36,393 bases of DNA, taken from positions 1 through 36,393 of the forward strand of contig CACONR010000010.1 in assembly GCA_902628565.1 (NCBI GenBank), read 5' to 3'. This stretch comes from an uncultured Pelagibacteraceae bacterium (GTDB lineage Bacteria > Pseudomonadota > Alphaproteobacteria > Pelagibacterales > Pelagibacteraceae). Numbering within the stretch: position 1 is the stretch's first letter; each line of letters opens with the position of its first letter. Made by a program: the position numbers and the translations under genes. The notes under the pieces were generated by a model. It worked only from the letters and a program-made list of their open reading frames with translations. It did not search any database and had not been told where the DNA came from. Below, one piece after another: positions 15,023-22,761 of this stretch.

Positions 15023-16348
15023 CTAACTCCAAGGAAACGGACTGTTCGAAGTAGGGTGAAGTTCACCCTTCTCGTATCGGTTGAATCTAAAAGGTTTCAA
15101 CAAGTCACTTTCTTGTCCTAAAATTTCTTTAGCTACTAACTCACCAACTCCAATCATTTTATAACCATGGTTGGCATCTGCGATCATATAAACATTTTCT
15201 AAAAATCTATCGAAAATCGGAAAGGAGTCTGGAGTCATACATCCAAGACCACCTGATGGACCTTTCCTATATAAATCTGATTTCCCCTCAAATCTTTTTT
15301 GACAATGTGCTAATGCTGAACACCACATTTCGCTAAAAGCGTCCGTAGTTTGATACTCCGGAGAATCCAATCCATAAGGATCAACATTTACATCATCAAA
15401 ATGTTTTTTAACAATATAAGGGGATGTTCCTCCTTGTACTCCCAGCCCTTCAATATCTGGTTTATAATAAATTCCCCAAATTTTATCTGTAATTAATTTT
15501 TTTGTTTTGTCTGAATACAATGGCGCAGTAGAGTCGACATGAACCACAGGGGGTTGTTTGCCATCATTAGTTTTCAAAAAATCTGGCTCAACTCCAATCA
15601 CACCTTCTTGCAAAAACCAATAAGTCCACATATCTGTTACATGCATTTTACCATCTTTACCTTTAATGTTTGCAGTCTTTGGAAGTTCAAGCATGTTCCA
15701 GAAGTCTCTTGCCCACGGACCTGCTCCAATGACCACTTGCTCACAATCGATTGTACCTTTATCTGTTTCAACACCAGTAACTGCTTTACTATTACTTCCT
15801 CTTTTAAATCCAGTCACCTTAACACCTTTATGAACATTTACTCCGTTTGAGTTTGCCTTATTTTCTAAAGCTTTAATTGAGTCTTTGTTGAAAGCGTAAC
15901 CACCTTTTTTTTCATGCAGGATAGACGTAATTCCTTGCGCTTGCCAATCATCAAATATACCTCTCATGTAATTCATGCAATCTTTTTCACCTTCTATGAA
16001 TTCTGACTCATAACCGATAGCTTTTTGTTGCTCATAAATACTTGCAACATCCTCGTGCATAACTTCAGGTGATATTTGCAAATAACCAACTGGATTATAT
16101 TTAAATGCTTTAGGGTCACTCTCCCATACTGAAACTGAGTGAGCCATCAATTCTCTCATTGCGGGTTGAAAATAGTTATTACGAACTACTCCGCAAGCTA
16201 TTCCACTTGCACCAGCAGCAGTGTCCTTTTTTTCTAAAACTACAATATCACCAGGATTTTTATAAGTTTCTGAAAGTTTCCAAGCAGTACTCAATCCGTG
16301 AATACCTCCACCGATTATTACTACTTTTGCTTTTGTCGGTAATGACAT
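15023..16348 (-). CDS. Stand-alone FAD-dependent amine dehydrogenase/oxidase (DAO family, SoxB/DMGDH-like)
   Basis: A 441-aa DAO-fold flavoprotein. The Rossmann dinucleotide motif is at 13-18 (VVIIGGGIHGLSTAWKL). A family block follows (TAAGASGIACGVVRNNYFQP), comparable to the GGNVGRNTTIIRSNY block of SoxB, and the C-terminus carries GGLGCMTPDSFPIFDRF and DANHGYKMIGVGELVA. Relatives oxidise N-methyl groups of sarcosine, dimethylglycine or N-methyl amino acids. It has no GcvT/folate domain, unlike DMGDH, so it would release free formaldehyde unless another protein takes the C1 unit. It lies upstream of the second ligase/synthase set and downstream of tdm and the winged-helix gene on the same strand, which ties it to that set. 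Substrate unknown; N,N-dimethylglutamate is one candidate. Confidence 0.8.
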   Translation of the reverse strand: MSLPTKAKVVIIGGGIHGLSTAWKLSETYKNPGDIVVLEKKDTAAGASGIACGVVRNNYFQPAMRELMAHSVSVWESDPKAFKYNPVGYLQISPEVMHEDVASIYEQQKAIGYESEFIEGEKDCMNYMRGIFDDWQAQGITSILHEKKGGYAFNKDSIKALENKANSNGVNVHKGVKVTGFKRGSNSKAVTGVETDKGTIDCEQVVIGAGPWARDFWNMLELPKTANIKGKDGKMHVTDMWTYWFLQEGVIGVEPDFLKTNDGKQPPVVHVDSTAPLYSDKTKKLITDKIWGIYYKPDIEGLGVQGGTSPYIVKKHFDDVNVDPYGLDSPEYQTTDAFSEMWCSALAHCQKRFEGKSDLYRKGPSGGLGCMTPDSFPIFDRFLENVYMIADANHGYKMIGVGELVAKEILGQESDLLKPFRFNRYEKGELHPTSNSPFPWS

Positions 16349-16385
16349 ATTCCAATCTTTATTTTTCGTGCGACTTAAATATATA

Positions 16386-16407
16386 ATTTTTTATATATAT
16401 AAAAAAT
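16386..16407. repeat. 22-bp perfect AT-only palindrome
   Basis: The sequence is A, six T, four AT steps, six A, T, and equals its own reverse complement. It lies in the 90-nt gap between the winged-helix gene and the FAD dehydrogenase gene. It could be a weak bidirectional terminator, a melted promoter region or an operator. In such AT-rich DNA chance is also possible. Confidence 0.35.
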
Positions 16408-16438
16408 ATAAGTATTAAATATATTAAATGATTTTTCC

Positions 16439-16789
16439 CTAGAAACTTAAATTTTTTAATGTCTCCAAGTATTCATTAAATTCTGCAATGAATGATTTGC
16501 TTGGTTTAATAAATTTTTTTCTTTGATCATAAGGTGCTTTTTCTAAAAAAAAAAATCCTTTTTCACAAGCTTCATTGATCATTAAAGCTGACTTTGGTCT
16601 AGATGTTTTAAATAATCTTGTTTTTAATTCTTCAACAGTTAAATGCTCGCTATTTTTAAAAGCGTTCATAACTAATAACATCATATGGTAATGTGAAGGA
16701 GATTTTCTAAAAAAATAATTGCTAGAAGTATGAGATAGTTTTACTTGGTCTTCCCAGAATTCTAGCAAATCTTTGGTAGTTTTTGCCAT
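16439..16789 (-). CDS. Small winged-helix (MarR-like) DNA-binding protein coupled to tdm
   Basis: A 116-aa protein. Residues about 28-48 form a helix, 49-75 fit a helix-turn-helix (HLTVEELKTRLFKTSRPKSA, then a recognition-helix-like stretch), and 76-92 fit the MarR wing with its typical Asp-x-Arg (LEKAPYDQRKKFIKPS). The C-terminal helix follows (FIAEFNEYLETL). Its ATG shares one base with the tdm stop codon (TAATG), so it is translated with tdm. A transcriptional regulator of the TMAO/amine genes is the most likely role. The fold is judged by pattern and not by alignment, and the protein is shorter than typical MarR (about 140 aa). It could instead be a truncated or very small wHTH of another family. 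Confidence 0.6.
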   Translation of the reverse strand: MAKTTKDLLEFWEDQVKLSHTSSNYFFRKSPSHYHMMLLVMNAFKNSEHLTVEELKTRLFKTSRPKSALMINEACEKGFFFLEKAPYDQRKKFIKPSKSFIAEFNEYLETLKNLSF

Positions 16790-19128
16790 TATGCTCTTAC
16801 TCTAGTTTTCTTAGGATCGAAATGTGGGAAAGTTACTATCTTTGCTGAAATTCTTTTTTGATGACCATCAATTTTTCCAACTTCAACTTCTGTTCCGATT
16901 TCAGAGTATTTGTTATCAATTCTACATAATGCAATATTTTTATTTAAAGTTGTGCTCAAACACCCACTTGTAATTACACCAACTTGAGATCTTCCAATAT
17001 GAACACAATCACCATGTCCAGCAGGTTCCTTGCCAATAAGCTCTAAACCAACTAATTTTTTTTGCGGATTTGCTTTTCTATCAATTAGTATATTTTTTCC
17101 TATGAAATCTTCTTCCTTAGTTTTAAGAGGCACAGTAAAACCAACTCCTGCCTCATAAGGATCTTGTTGACCATCAAATTCATTGCCAAAAAGAATTAAA
17201 CCTGCCTCAATTCTCAGTTTATCTAAAGCCGCAAATCCAGCTGGGATTAAACCATCATTTTTTCCAGCATCCATTAACTTATCCCAAACTTCCGGTGCGT
17301 CTTTGGGATGACACCATACTTCATAACCCAATTCACCTGTATAACCTGTTCTTGAGACTATTAAAGGAATTCCTTGAAGATCCTCAATACGGCAAATAGT
17401 AAATCTAAACCATTCTAGTTCATCGATTGTAGGTTGGGTAGGCGGAGTAAAGATTAATTTTTTAAGTATATCTCTGCTTTTTGGACCTTGGATAGAAACG
17501 TTACTTATTTGATCTGTGGAATTTTTAACATTAACTTTAAAATTTTTCTTTTTTGCAATTTCTTTTAACCATTCACCTGCATATTCATCACCACAAATCC
17601 ACCTAAAACCAGTTTCACTCAATCTAAATAAAGTTCCATCATCAAACATCATACCATTGTCATAACACATTGCCGAATAAACAACTTGACCCACAGATAA
17701 TTTTTTAATGTTTCTTGTTAATGTGTAATTCATTAATTCCTCAGCGTCAGGTCCAATTATTTCAAATTTTCTCAAAGATGACAGATCTATAAGAACAGCT
17801 TTTTCTCTACATGCATTATATTCTTCTACTACACCGTGTTTTGTGTAATCATTTGGAAGCCAAAAACCCCTAGCATCAATAAAATTTCTAGTTAATTTCG
17901 ATGTTCTTTCATAAAAACCAGAATTTCTAGTAAGTTTTTTTTCGGAATCTGTTTTCATTCTAAAAGCAAATGATTTTGAAAATTCTTTTTTTTTGTCATA
18001 GGTTCTAACAAAAATGTCAGTTGGATTCCATGAATTACATGGATCTATATCACTAGGACACGCAGTAGTGCCTATAGTAAGATCTTTAAGTGCTCGAAAC
18101 ATCACATAATCGCCTGGTCTAGCATAGGACTCATCAGAAATTACTGAGTTAAGGCCAGTTGCAGAAGTGTTGAAAAATAAGTTAATGGCATGCCACCCTT
18201 TTTGTTTTTTTACTCCATATTTATCCATTGATTTTGTTAAGTTATCCGAACAATTTGGATGACCAAAATATCCCATATCCTCATAATATTTTGAAGTACA
18301 AGCTAAATTAAAAGTATCGTGCTTTCCAACTGTGTCCCTAATTACCTCAACTAGAGGCTCATGATCAGTATCGTAAAATTTGGAAAAGAGTCCCGGACCA
18401 GGAAAAGTATTTCCCATAAAAGTTCTAGTTGTTTGCCAATCAAGGCCTTTTTCAATATCTTTATCAAGTTTTCTTGTGTCGAAAGCGACAAAATCAGAAC
18501 ATTGTCTTCCCGCTGGACTTATGATCTGAATATAGTCTCCTTCTTTTACTTGGTATGAAACGGATGTTTGTCTGTCGATATTTTTTTCATAATTTGGCTC
18601 ATACATTGGGTCAGGAATTATTGTTAATTCCTTGTCATTCTTTATTTGAGCTCTTTTAATAAACAAAGTTAAATCTCCGGATGGATTTTGATCACTTATC
18701 AACATTTCATTATTTGGTGCCGAAAATATTACATAGCACTTATCTTTTGACTTTAATTTCAGCTTTTCTCCTGAAGGGGTATCTTCATCAAAAACTATAG
18801 ATGATTTTGATGAATTAACATTTAAGTTTCTTTTTTTAAGTTGGTAGTTTGTAATTAATGAACTTTCATCATTATTGTTTAATATTTTTTTAATAAAATT
18901 ACCTTTAGCATTTTCTTTTAAGTTTAAAATTCCTAAATCATATTTTCCGTCTTTATTAAAACATGTTATTTCGCAAACTTGGTTTCCTTCATCATTAATT
19001 ATTTCAATTTCATCATCTGGAAAAATTTGCACACCAGTTAAACCACCAGCAACAATTACATGTCTTTCAACTCCAGGTGGTAACACATTAAGTCCTGGTT
19101 CTTTTATATCTAAGGTTGTAAGCGCCAT
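16789..19128 (-). CDS. tdm: Trimethylamine N-oxide demethylase (Tdm)
   Basis: Splits TMAO to dimethylamine and formaldehyde; the C-terminal folate domain is thought to catch the C1 unit on THF. At 779 aa it has the two-domain Tdm plan. An N-terminal beta-rich region (1-180) leads into a DUF1989 core (about 185-375: PAGRQCSDFVAFDTRK, DTFNLACTSK, CPSDIDPCNSWNPTDIFVR), followed by a GcvT aminomethyltransferase domain (about 400-779: AVLIDLSSLRKFEIIGPDAE, SRTGYTGELGYEVWC, GFAALDKLRIEAG). Cys277, Cys293 and Cys357 have the spacing of the zinc-binding cysteines of DUF1989 in Tdm. It is divergent from tmoX, with a 96-nt shared upstream region, and overlaps the winged-helix gene by 1 nt. Confidence 0.92.
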   Translation of the reverse strand: MALTTLDIKEPGLNVLPPGVERHVIVAGGLTGVQIFPDDEIEIINDEGNQVCEITCFNKDGKYDLGILNLKENAKGNFIKKILNNNDESSLITNYQLKKRNLNVNSSKSSIVFDEDTPSGEKLKLKSKDKCYVIFSAPNNEMLISDQNPSGDLTLFIKRAQIKNDKELTIIPDPMYEPNYEKNIDRQTSVSYQVKEGDYIQIISPAGRQCSDFVAFDTRKLDKDIEKGLDWQTTRTFMGNTFPGPGLFSKFYDTDHEPLVEVIRDTVGKHDTFNLACTSKYYEDMGYFGHPNCSDNLTKSMDKYGVKKQKGWHAINLFFNTSATGLNSVISDESYARPGDYVMFRALKDLTIGTTACPSDIDPCNSWNPTDIFVRTYDKKKEFSKSFAFRMKTDSEKKLTRNSGFYERTSKLTRNFIDARGFWLPNDYTKHGVVEEYNACREKAVLIDLSSLRKFEIIGPDAEELMNYTLTRNIKKLSVGQVVYSAMCYDNGMMFDDGTLFRLSETGFRWICGDEYAGEWLKEIAKKKNFKVNVKNSTDQISNVSIQGPKSRDILKKLIFTPPTQPTIDELEWFRFTICRIEDLQGIPLIVSRTGYTGELGYEVWCHPKDAPEVWDKLMDAGKNDGLIPAGFAALDKLRIEAGLILFGNEFDGQQDPYEAGVGFTVPLKTKEEDFIGKNILIDRKANPQKKLVGLELIGKEPAGHGDCVHIGRSQVGVITSGCLSTTLNKNIALCRIDNKYSEIGTEVEVGKIDGHQKRISAKIVTFPHFDPKKTRVRA

Positions 19129-19165
19129 TTTTAATTACCTTATATACTATAAAAATATCTAAGTG

Positions 19166-19194
19166 TTGACTATCATTTTACTTAAGCACATACT
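19166..19194 (+). promoter_or_regulatory. Sigma-70-type promoter of tmoX
   Basis: A -35 TTGACT (19166-19171), 17-nt spacer, and -10 CATACT (19189-19194) lie 31 nt before the tmoX ATG. An AAAGGGG Shine-Dalgarno is at 19213-19219. The match to consensus is good at -35 (5/6) and moderate at -10 (4/6). Confidence 0.55.
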
Positions 19195-19224
19195 AGGGAA
19201 CTTAATATTAAGAAAGGGGAATAA

Positions 19225-20169
19225 ATGCGAAAAATAATATCATTAATTTCTGCACTTATAATCTCAGTGGTAAGTTTTGCTGGTTTATCAAATGCAGATA
19301 GCAAAAAACCTATCGTTATCCCAACCCATAACTGGTCAAGTCAAATTGTGATGGCTTATGTTATTGGTGGAATAATGGAAAGTATGGGAAATAATGTTAA
19401 ATATGTTAATGCTGACTCACAAGCAGTATACGAGTCAATTAGAATTGGCGACGTAACAATATCCCATGAAGTGTGGGAGTCTGCTTTTGGTAAATCATTT
19501 ACAACAGCTTTAGATAAGGGTGGTTTACTTGACTGGGGTGACCATGAAGCAAGAACTCTTGAGGATATGGGATATCCTAATTGGGTTGCTGAAAAAGGAT
19601 TATGCCCAGGACTACCAGACTGGACTGCTTTAAAAAATCCAGCTTGTGCTAAAAACTTTACAACGCCTGACTCACCAAATGGAAAAGGAAGAATGTTGGA
19701 AGGTCCACAAACTTGGCATGGTGACTTAATCCCTCAAAGAGTTGACGCTTTAGGATTAGGAGATCTTTGGTGGGTTAAATTTGCTGGAAGTGCAGACGCA
19801 CTATGGGCAGAGTTAGCAGCAGCTGAAAAAGAAGGAAGAGGAACAATCATCTTTAACTGGACGCCAAACTTTACAGATGGTGCTGGTTTTACATTTATCG
19901 ACTTTCCTCCATACACAGCTGGTTGTAGACCAGAAGATGGTGGAGATGGAAAATGTGGTTCACCAGATGGTTATTTGAAAAAAGCAGTTAATGCTGATTT
20001 TCCAAAAACTCATCCAGATGCAGCGGCTATGTTTAAAAAACTTTCTTTCACAACAAGTCAAATTGGTGCAATGGCAGCTTTAGTTGACGTTGACAAAATG
20101 ACTCACGAAGATGCTGCAAAAGCATGGTTGAAAAAGAACGAGAAAGTTTGGAAAGCTTTTATTAAATAA
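19225..20169 (+). CDS. tmoX: TMAO-binding periplasmic protein of the TmoXWV ABC importer
   Basis: A 314-aa substrate-binding protein of the glycine-betaine/proline (OpuAC) family. A signal peptide is clear (MRKIISLISALIISVVSFAG, cleaved near SNA-DS). The mature part starts with PIVIPTHNWSSQIVMAYVIGG and has the aromatic residues expected for a trimethylammonium cage (for example VWESAFG, TWHGDLI, GLGDLWWVKF, FNWTPNF). Together with tmoW, tmoV, tmm and tdm nearby, this fits TmoX and not a general betaine binder, but betaine or choline binding is not excluded from sequence. It has its own promoter and terminator, so it can be made in excess over the membrane parts. It is one of the better-coded, less AT-rich genes here, as expected for high expression. 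Confidence 0.85.
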   Translation: MRKIISLISALIISVVSFAGLSNADSKKPIVIPTHNWSSQIVMAYVIGGIMESMGNNVKYVNADSQAVYESIRIGDVTISHEVWESAFGKSFTTALDKGGLLDWGDHEARTLEDMGYPNWVAEKGLCPGLPDWTALKNPACAKNFTTPDSPNGKGRMLEGPQTWHGDLIPQRVDALGLGDLWWVKFAGSADALWAELAAAEKEGRGTIIFNWTPNFTDGAGFTFIDFPPYTAGCRPEDGGDGKCGSPDGYLKKAVNADFPKTHPDAAAMFKKLSFTTSQIGAMAALVDVDKMTHEDAAKAWLKKNEKVWKAFIK

Positions 20170-20193
20170 GGCTTGAAGCAACTAAATCTTTAA

Positions 20194-20228
20194 ATCTCTC
20201 CCAACATTGTTGGGGGAGATTTTTTTTT
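20194..20228 (+). terminator. Rho-independent terminator after tmoX
   Basis: An 11-13 bp stem (ATCTCTCCCAA / TTGGGGGAGAT with one T-G pair) with a short loop is followed by nine T (20220-20228). It lies 24 nt after the tmoX stop codon. Partial read-through would give high TmoX and lower expression of the genes after it. Confidence 0.85.
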
Positions 20229-20241
20229 AAGTACAAATTAA

Positions 20242-20703
20242 ATGATTAAATATTTTTTAAGTATATTAATTAGTCTATTATTTTTTAATCAATCTTTTGC
20301 AAAAGATGTAAGTATAAGTGAAAATATTGATCTTGAGTTTGCTTGTGATTTAGAAAAAAAAATAATTAAAAATTCAGAATATAATTATCAAACCTTTTCA
20401 GCTAAAGATTTAAATGAGAAAGGTTTAGATAAATTCAAAATTTTATCCAAAAAACCAGAAACACTTTCGATTAAAGGATTATCATTATTTCTTTCAGATT
20501 CAGCAAAACTTAACATTAAAGTAGTTAATAAAGATGTAGTTTTATTCAAGTCAATTGATCAAAAAAAAAATTATTCTGAGTCTGGTATTATTACTAGAAA
20601 AACAGGTGAATTAATTCATGAAATAACAAAAAATATAAAAAGTGAAAACTCTGAAAAATATATTTTTATTTATTCATGCAATAAAGAGGACAAAAAAGTA
20701 TAA
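20242..20703 (+). CDS. Exported 153-aa protein of unknown function
   Basis: No family recognised. The N-terminus is a signal peptide (MIKYFLSILISLLFFNQSFA, cut near SFA-KD). The mature protein is Lys/Ser-rich and mostly beta-like, with two cysteines (FACDLEKK near residue 35, and YSCNK near the C-terminus) that could form a disulphide in the periplasm. It begins 13 nt after the T-tract of the tmoX terminator, and the next gene follows after 34 nt. Codon use is very AT-rich, as in its neighbours. Location between tmoX and tmoW may be incidental. Confidence 0.65.
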   Translation: MIKYFLSILISLLFFNQSFAKDVSISENIDLEFACDLEKKIIKNSEYNYQTFSAKDLNEKGLDKFKILSKKPETLSIKGLSLFLSDSAKLNIKVVNKDVVLFKSIDQKKNYSESGIITRKTGELIHEITKNIKSENSEKYIFIYSCNKEDKKV

Positions 20704-20737
20704 TTTTTTTTTAATCAATTTTGTGTAAAATAATATT

Positions 20738-21115
20738 ATGAAAAAATATCTATATATTATTATTTTAAGCTTTTTTGTTAGTTCAGTTGCGCTAGCGCGA
20801 AGCACAGGATGTAAAGAAGGAAACTGTGAAAATGGTTTTGGAAAATGGGTTTATACTGACAAGACTACTTACGAAGGTGAGTGGGTAGGCACTAAGAAAA
20901 ATGGCCAAGGAGTTGAAACTTGGCCCAACGGATATATCTATAAAGGTGAGTTTAAAAATAGTGAATGGAGTGGAGAAGGTGTTCTGACTTTTCCGGACGG
21001 CTCAACTTATGAAGGGGAATGGGCAAAAGGATTTATGAATGGCAAAGGCACTTTTACCTCATCAGATGGAACCCAAAAATCTGGAATATGGAAAAATGGA
21101 AAGTTACAAGAGTAA
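20738..21115 (+). CDS. Exported MORN-repeat protein
   Basis: A 125-aa protein with a signal peptide (MKKYLYIIILSFFVSSVALA, cut near ALA-RS). Three MORN repeats can be read, each carrying the YxGEW/F and GxG signature: TTYEGEWVGTKKNGQGV, YIYKGEFKNSEWSGEGVL and STYEGEWAKGFMNGKGTF. A partial repeat leads in (ENGFGKWVY). MORN repeats form a beta-sheet ribbon often used for protein or lipid contact, and bacterial ones occur in envelope proteins. Two cysteines near the N-terminus (CKEGNC) may form a disulphide. The next gene starts directly after its stop codon, so the two are coupled. Partner and role are unknown. Confidence 0.75.
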   Translation: MKKYLYIIILSFFVSSVALARSTGCKEGNCENGFGKWVYTDKTTYEGEWVGTKKNGQGVETWPNGYIYKGEFKNSEWSGEGVLTFPDGSTYEGEWAKGFMNGKGTFTSSDGTQKSGIWKNGKLQE

Positions 21116-21667
21116 ATGTTAAAAGAAAATTTTTTTAATAGAATAAAATATTTGCCTGAGACTACAAAGCAGTTTGGTGGTTTGTTACTAATTATTCTAA
21201 TTATATTATCCTCTTTTTTTGCTTTAAACATAATTTTTGGAGGTGGTGATGAACTTGTTAGAAAAATGAAACTAGAGGAGGAAAGAATTGCGAAAGAAAA
21301 AAAATTGAGTGAATTAATATCTAAACTACCTTCGGGTATATTAGTAACTTTTGATGGCACAGATCATTACAAACTAACAGATGAAGTTTATGAACAAGTT
21401 TGTAAAGCAACAAAATTAATTCCACAACGTGCAATTATGGGGGCAAATTTTTTAAATTACAGAGCACATGAAATTTACACAATTAATGGTAATAAAATTG
21501 ATGAAACATTTGTTAAGTGGGATGAGGAAAAAAATAAATGTTTTGCTGGGTTTACAGTAAGTGGGAATAATGTTGGAGTTGACGAGTCAATTAATGTTAG
21601 TGGCGAGGCGTTAAGTTTTTTAAGTACAGGAATTGATACAAGAGTTTATTATATTAAAAATTTTTAA
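21116..21667 (+). CDS. Membrane-anchored 183-aa protein of unknown function
   Basis: Not recognised. After a short cytoplasmic N-terminus (MLKENFFNRIKYLPETTKQF) there is one membrane span (about 21-42, GLLLIILIILSSFFALNIIF). A charged coiled-coil-like stretch follows (RKMKLEEERIAKEKKLSELI), then a periplasmic beta-rich domain with two cysteines (EQVCKATK, KNKCFAGF). The ATG directly follows the MORN-gene stop codon (TAAATG), so the two are translated together and may work at the same envelope site. It ends 63 nt before tmoW. Confidence 0.65.
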   Translation: MLKENFFNRIKYLPETTKQFGGLLLIILIILSSFFALNIIFGGGDELVRKMKLEEERIAKEKKLSELISKLPSGILVTFDGTDHYKLTDEVYEQVCKATKLIPQRAIMGANFLNYRAHEIYTINGNKIDETFVKWDEEKNKCFAGFTVSGNNVGVDESINVSGEALSFLSTGIDTRVYYIKNF

Positions 21668-21730
21668 GGAGAAAGTAACAATATTATGGATTTAATTTTA
21701 TCTTAATTTCATATAACTTATTTAGTATTT

Positions 21731-22759
21731 ATGTCTGAACCAGTAATCAAATGTGAAAATGTTTATAAAATTTTTGGAGCAAATGCTCAAAAGATGCTTC
21801 AAGACTCAAATGGTAATGTTGATGCTAAAACTTTTCAAGATAATGGTTGTATCGTTGGCGTAAATAATGCTTCCTTTGAAGTTTCTAAAGGAGAGATGTT
21901 AGTTGTTATGGGCTTATCAGGCTCAGGCAAATCAACTTTATTAAGATGTATTTCACGATTAACAGATGCAACAGGTGGAAAAATTTTTATAGAAGGCCAG
22001 GATCTTTTACAATTAAATAATAAAGACTTAATTGATCTTAGAAGAAATAAAATGGGAATGGTTTTTCAAAGCTTTGCATTACTTCCACATAAAACTGTTG
22101 TTGAAAATATAGCTTTTCCACTTCAGATTAAAGGAGTTAAGACTGAAGACAGTATTAGCAAAGCAATGGATATGGTTAAACTAGTTGGTCTTGATGGCAG
22201 GGAAAACTATTTTCCAAGAGAACTTTCAGGAGGACAGCAACAAAGAGTAGGTATTGCAAGGTCTCTAGCAGTTGAGCCTGATATTTGGTTTCTAGATGAA
22301 CCTTTTTCAGCTTTGGATCCATTAATTAGAAAAGAGATGCAGGATGAGTTTTTAAGACTTCAAGAAAAATTACAAAAAACAATTATGTTTATCACTCATG
22401 ATTTTGATGAAGCCCTAAAACTTGCTGATCGTATTGCAATTATGAAGGATGGTATAATTGAACAACTAGATACACCTTCCAATATTGTTTTAAACCCAGC
22501 TACAGAATATGTGAGAAAATTTACTGAAGAAGTACCAAGAGAAAAAGTCTTATTAATTAAAGATGTCATGGAGATATCTAAAGATAACCTAGGTGACTTA
22601 AAAGTTTCAAAAGAAGAAATTATAGAAAATGTTGCTGAAAAAATTCTCACTCAAGAGAAATCAGTAGCTGTAATAGATGATAACAATCAAATTGTGGGTT
22701 CTATCAATCCAACTAAAATAATTAATACAGTTTTTGGGGGAAGAAAGAATAATAATTGA
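21731..22759 (+). CDS. tmoW: ATPase of the TmoXWV TMAO importer
   Basis: A 342-aa ABC ATPase of the glycine-betaine/proline (ProV/OpuAA) type. Walker A is at 61-69 (GLSGSGKST), Q-loop Gln113, signature LSGGQ at 165-169, Walker B at 185-190 (IWFLDE), and H-loop His223. An N-terminal extension with FGANAQKML and a C-terminal CBS-like segment (about 265-340, with VAVIDDNNQIVGSINPT) are typical of this betaine-importer branch. The stop codon lies 2 nt before the ATG of tmoV. Substrate is assigned from tmoX, tmm and tdm; betaine cannot be excluded. Confidence 0.85.
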   Translation: MSEPVIKCENVYKIFGANAQKMLQDSNGNVDAKTFQDNGCIVGVNNASFEVSKGEMLVVMGLSGSGKSTLLRCISRLTDATGGKIFIEGQDLLQLNNKDLIDLRRNKMGMVFQSFALLPHKTVVENIAFPLQIKGVKTEDSISKAMDMVKLVGLDGRENYFPRELSGGQQQRVGIARSLAVEPDIWFLDEPFSALDPLIRKEMQDEFLRLQEKLQKTIMFITHDFDEALKLADRIAIMKDGIIEQLDTPSNIVLNPATEYVRKFTEEVPREKVLLIKDVMEISKDNLGDLKVSKEEIIENVAEKILTQEKSVAVIDDNNQIVGSINPTKIINTVFGGRKNNN

Positions 22760-22761
22760 TT

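Noticed and set aside
16386..16407. The AT-only palindrome as a strong terminator
   Set aside because: It has no GC pairs, so the hairpin would be weak; in DNA this AT-rich it could arise by chance. Listed only as a repeat.
22756..22761. TTG start for tmoV overlapping tmoW
   Set aside because: An ATG follows two codons later; the TTG adds only two residues. It is noted as an alternative but the ATG was preferred.
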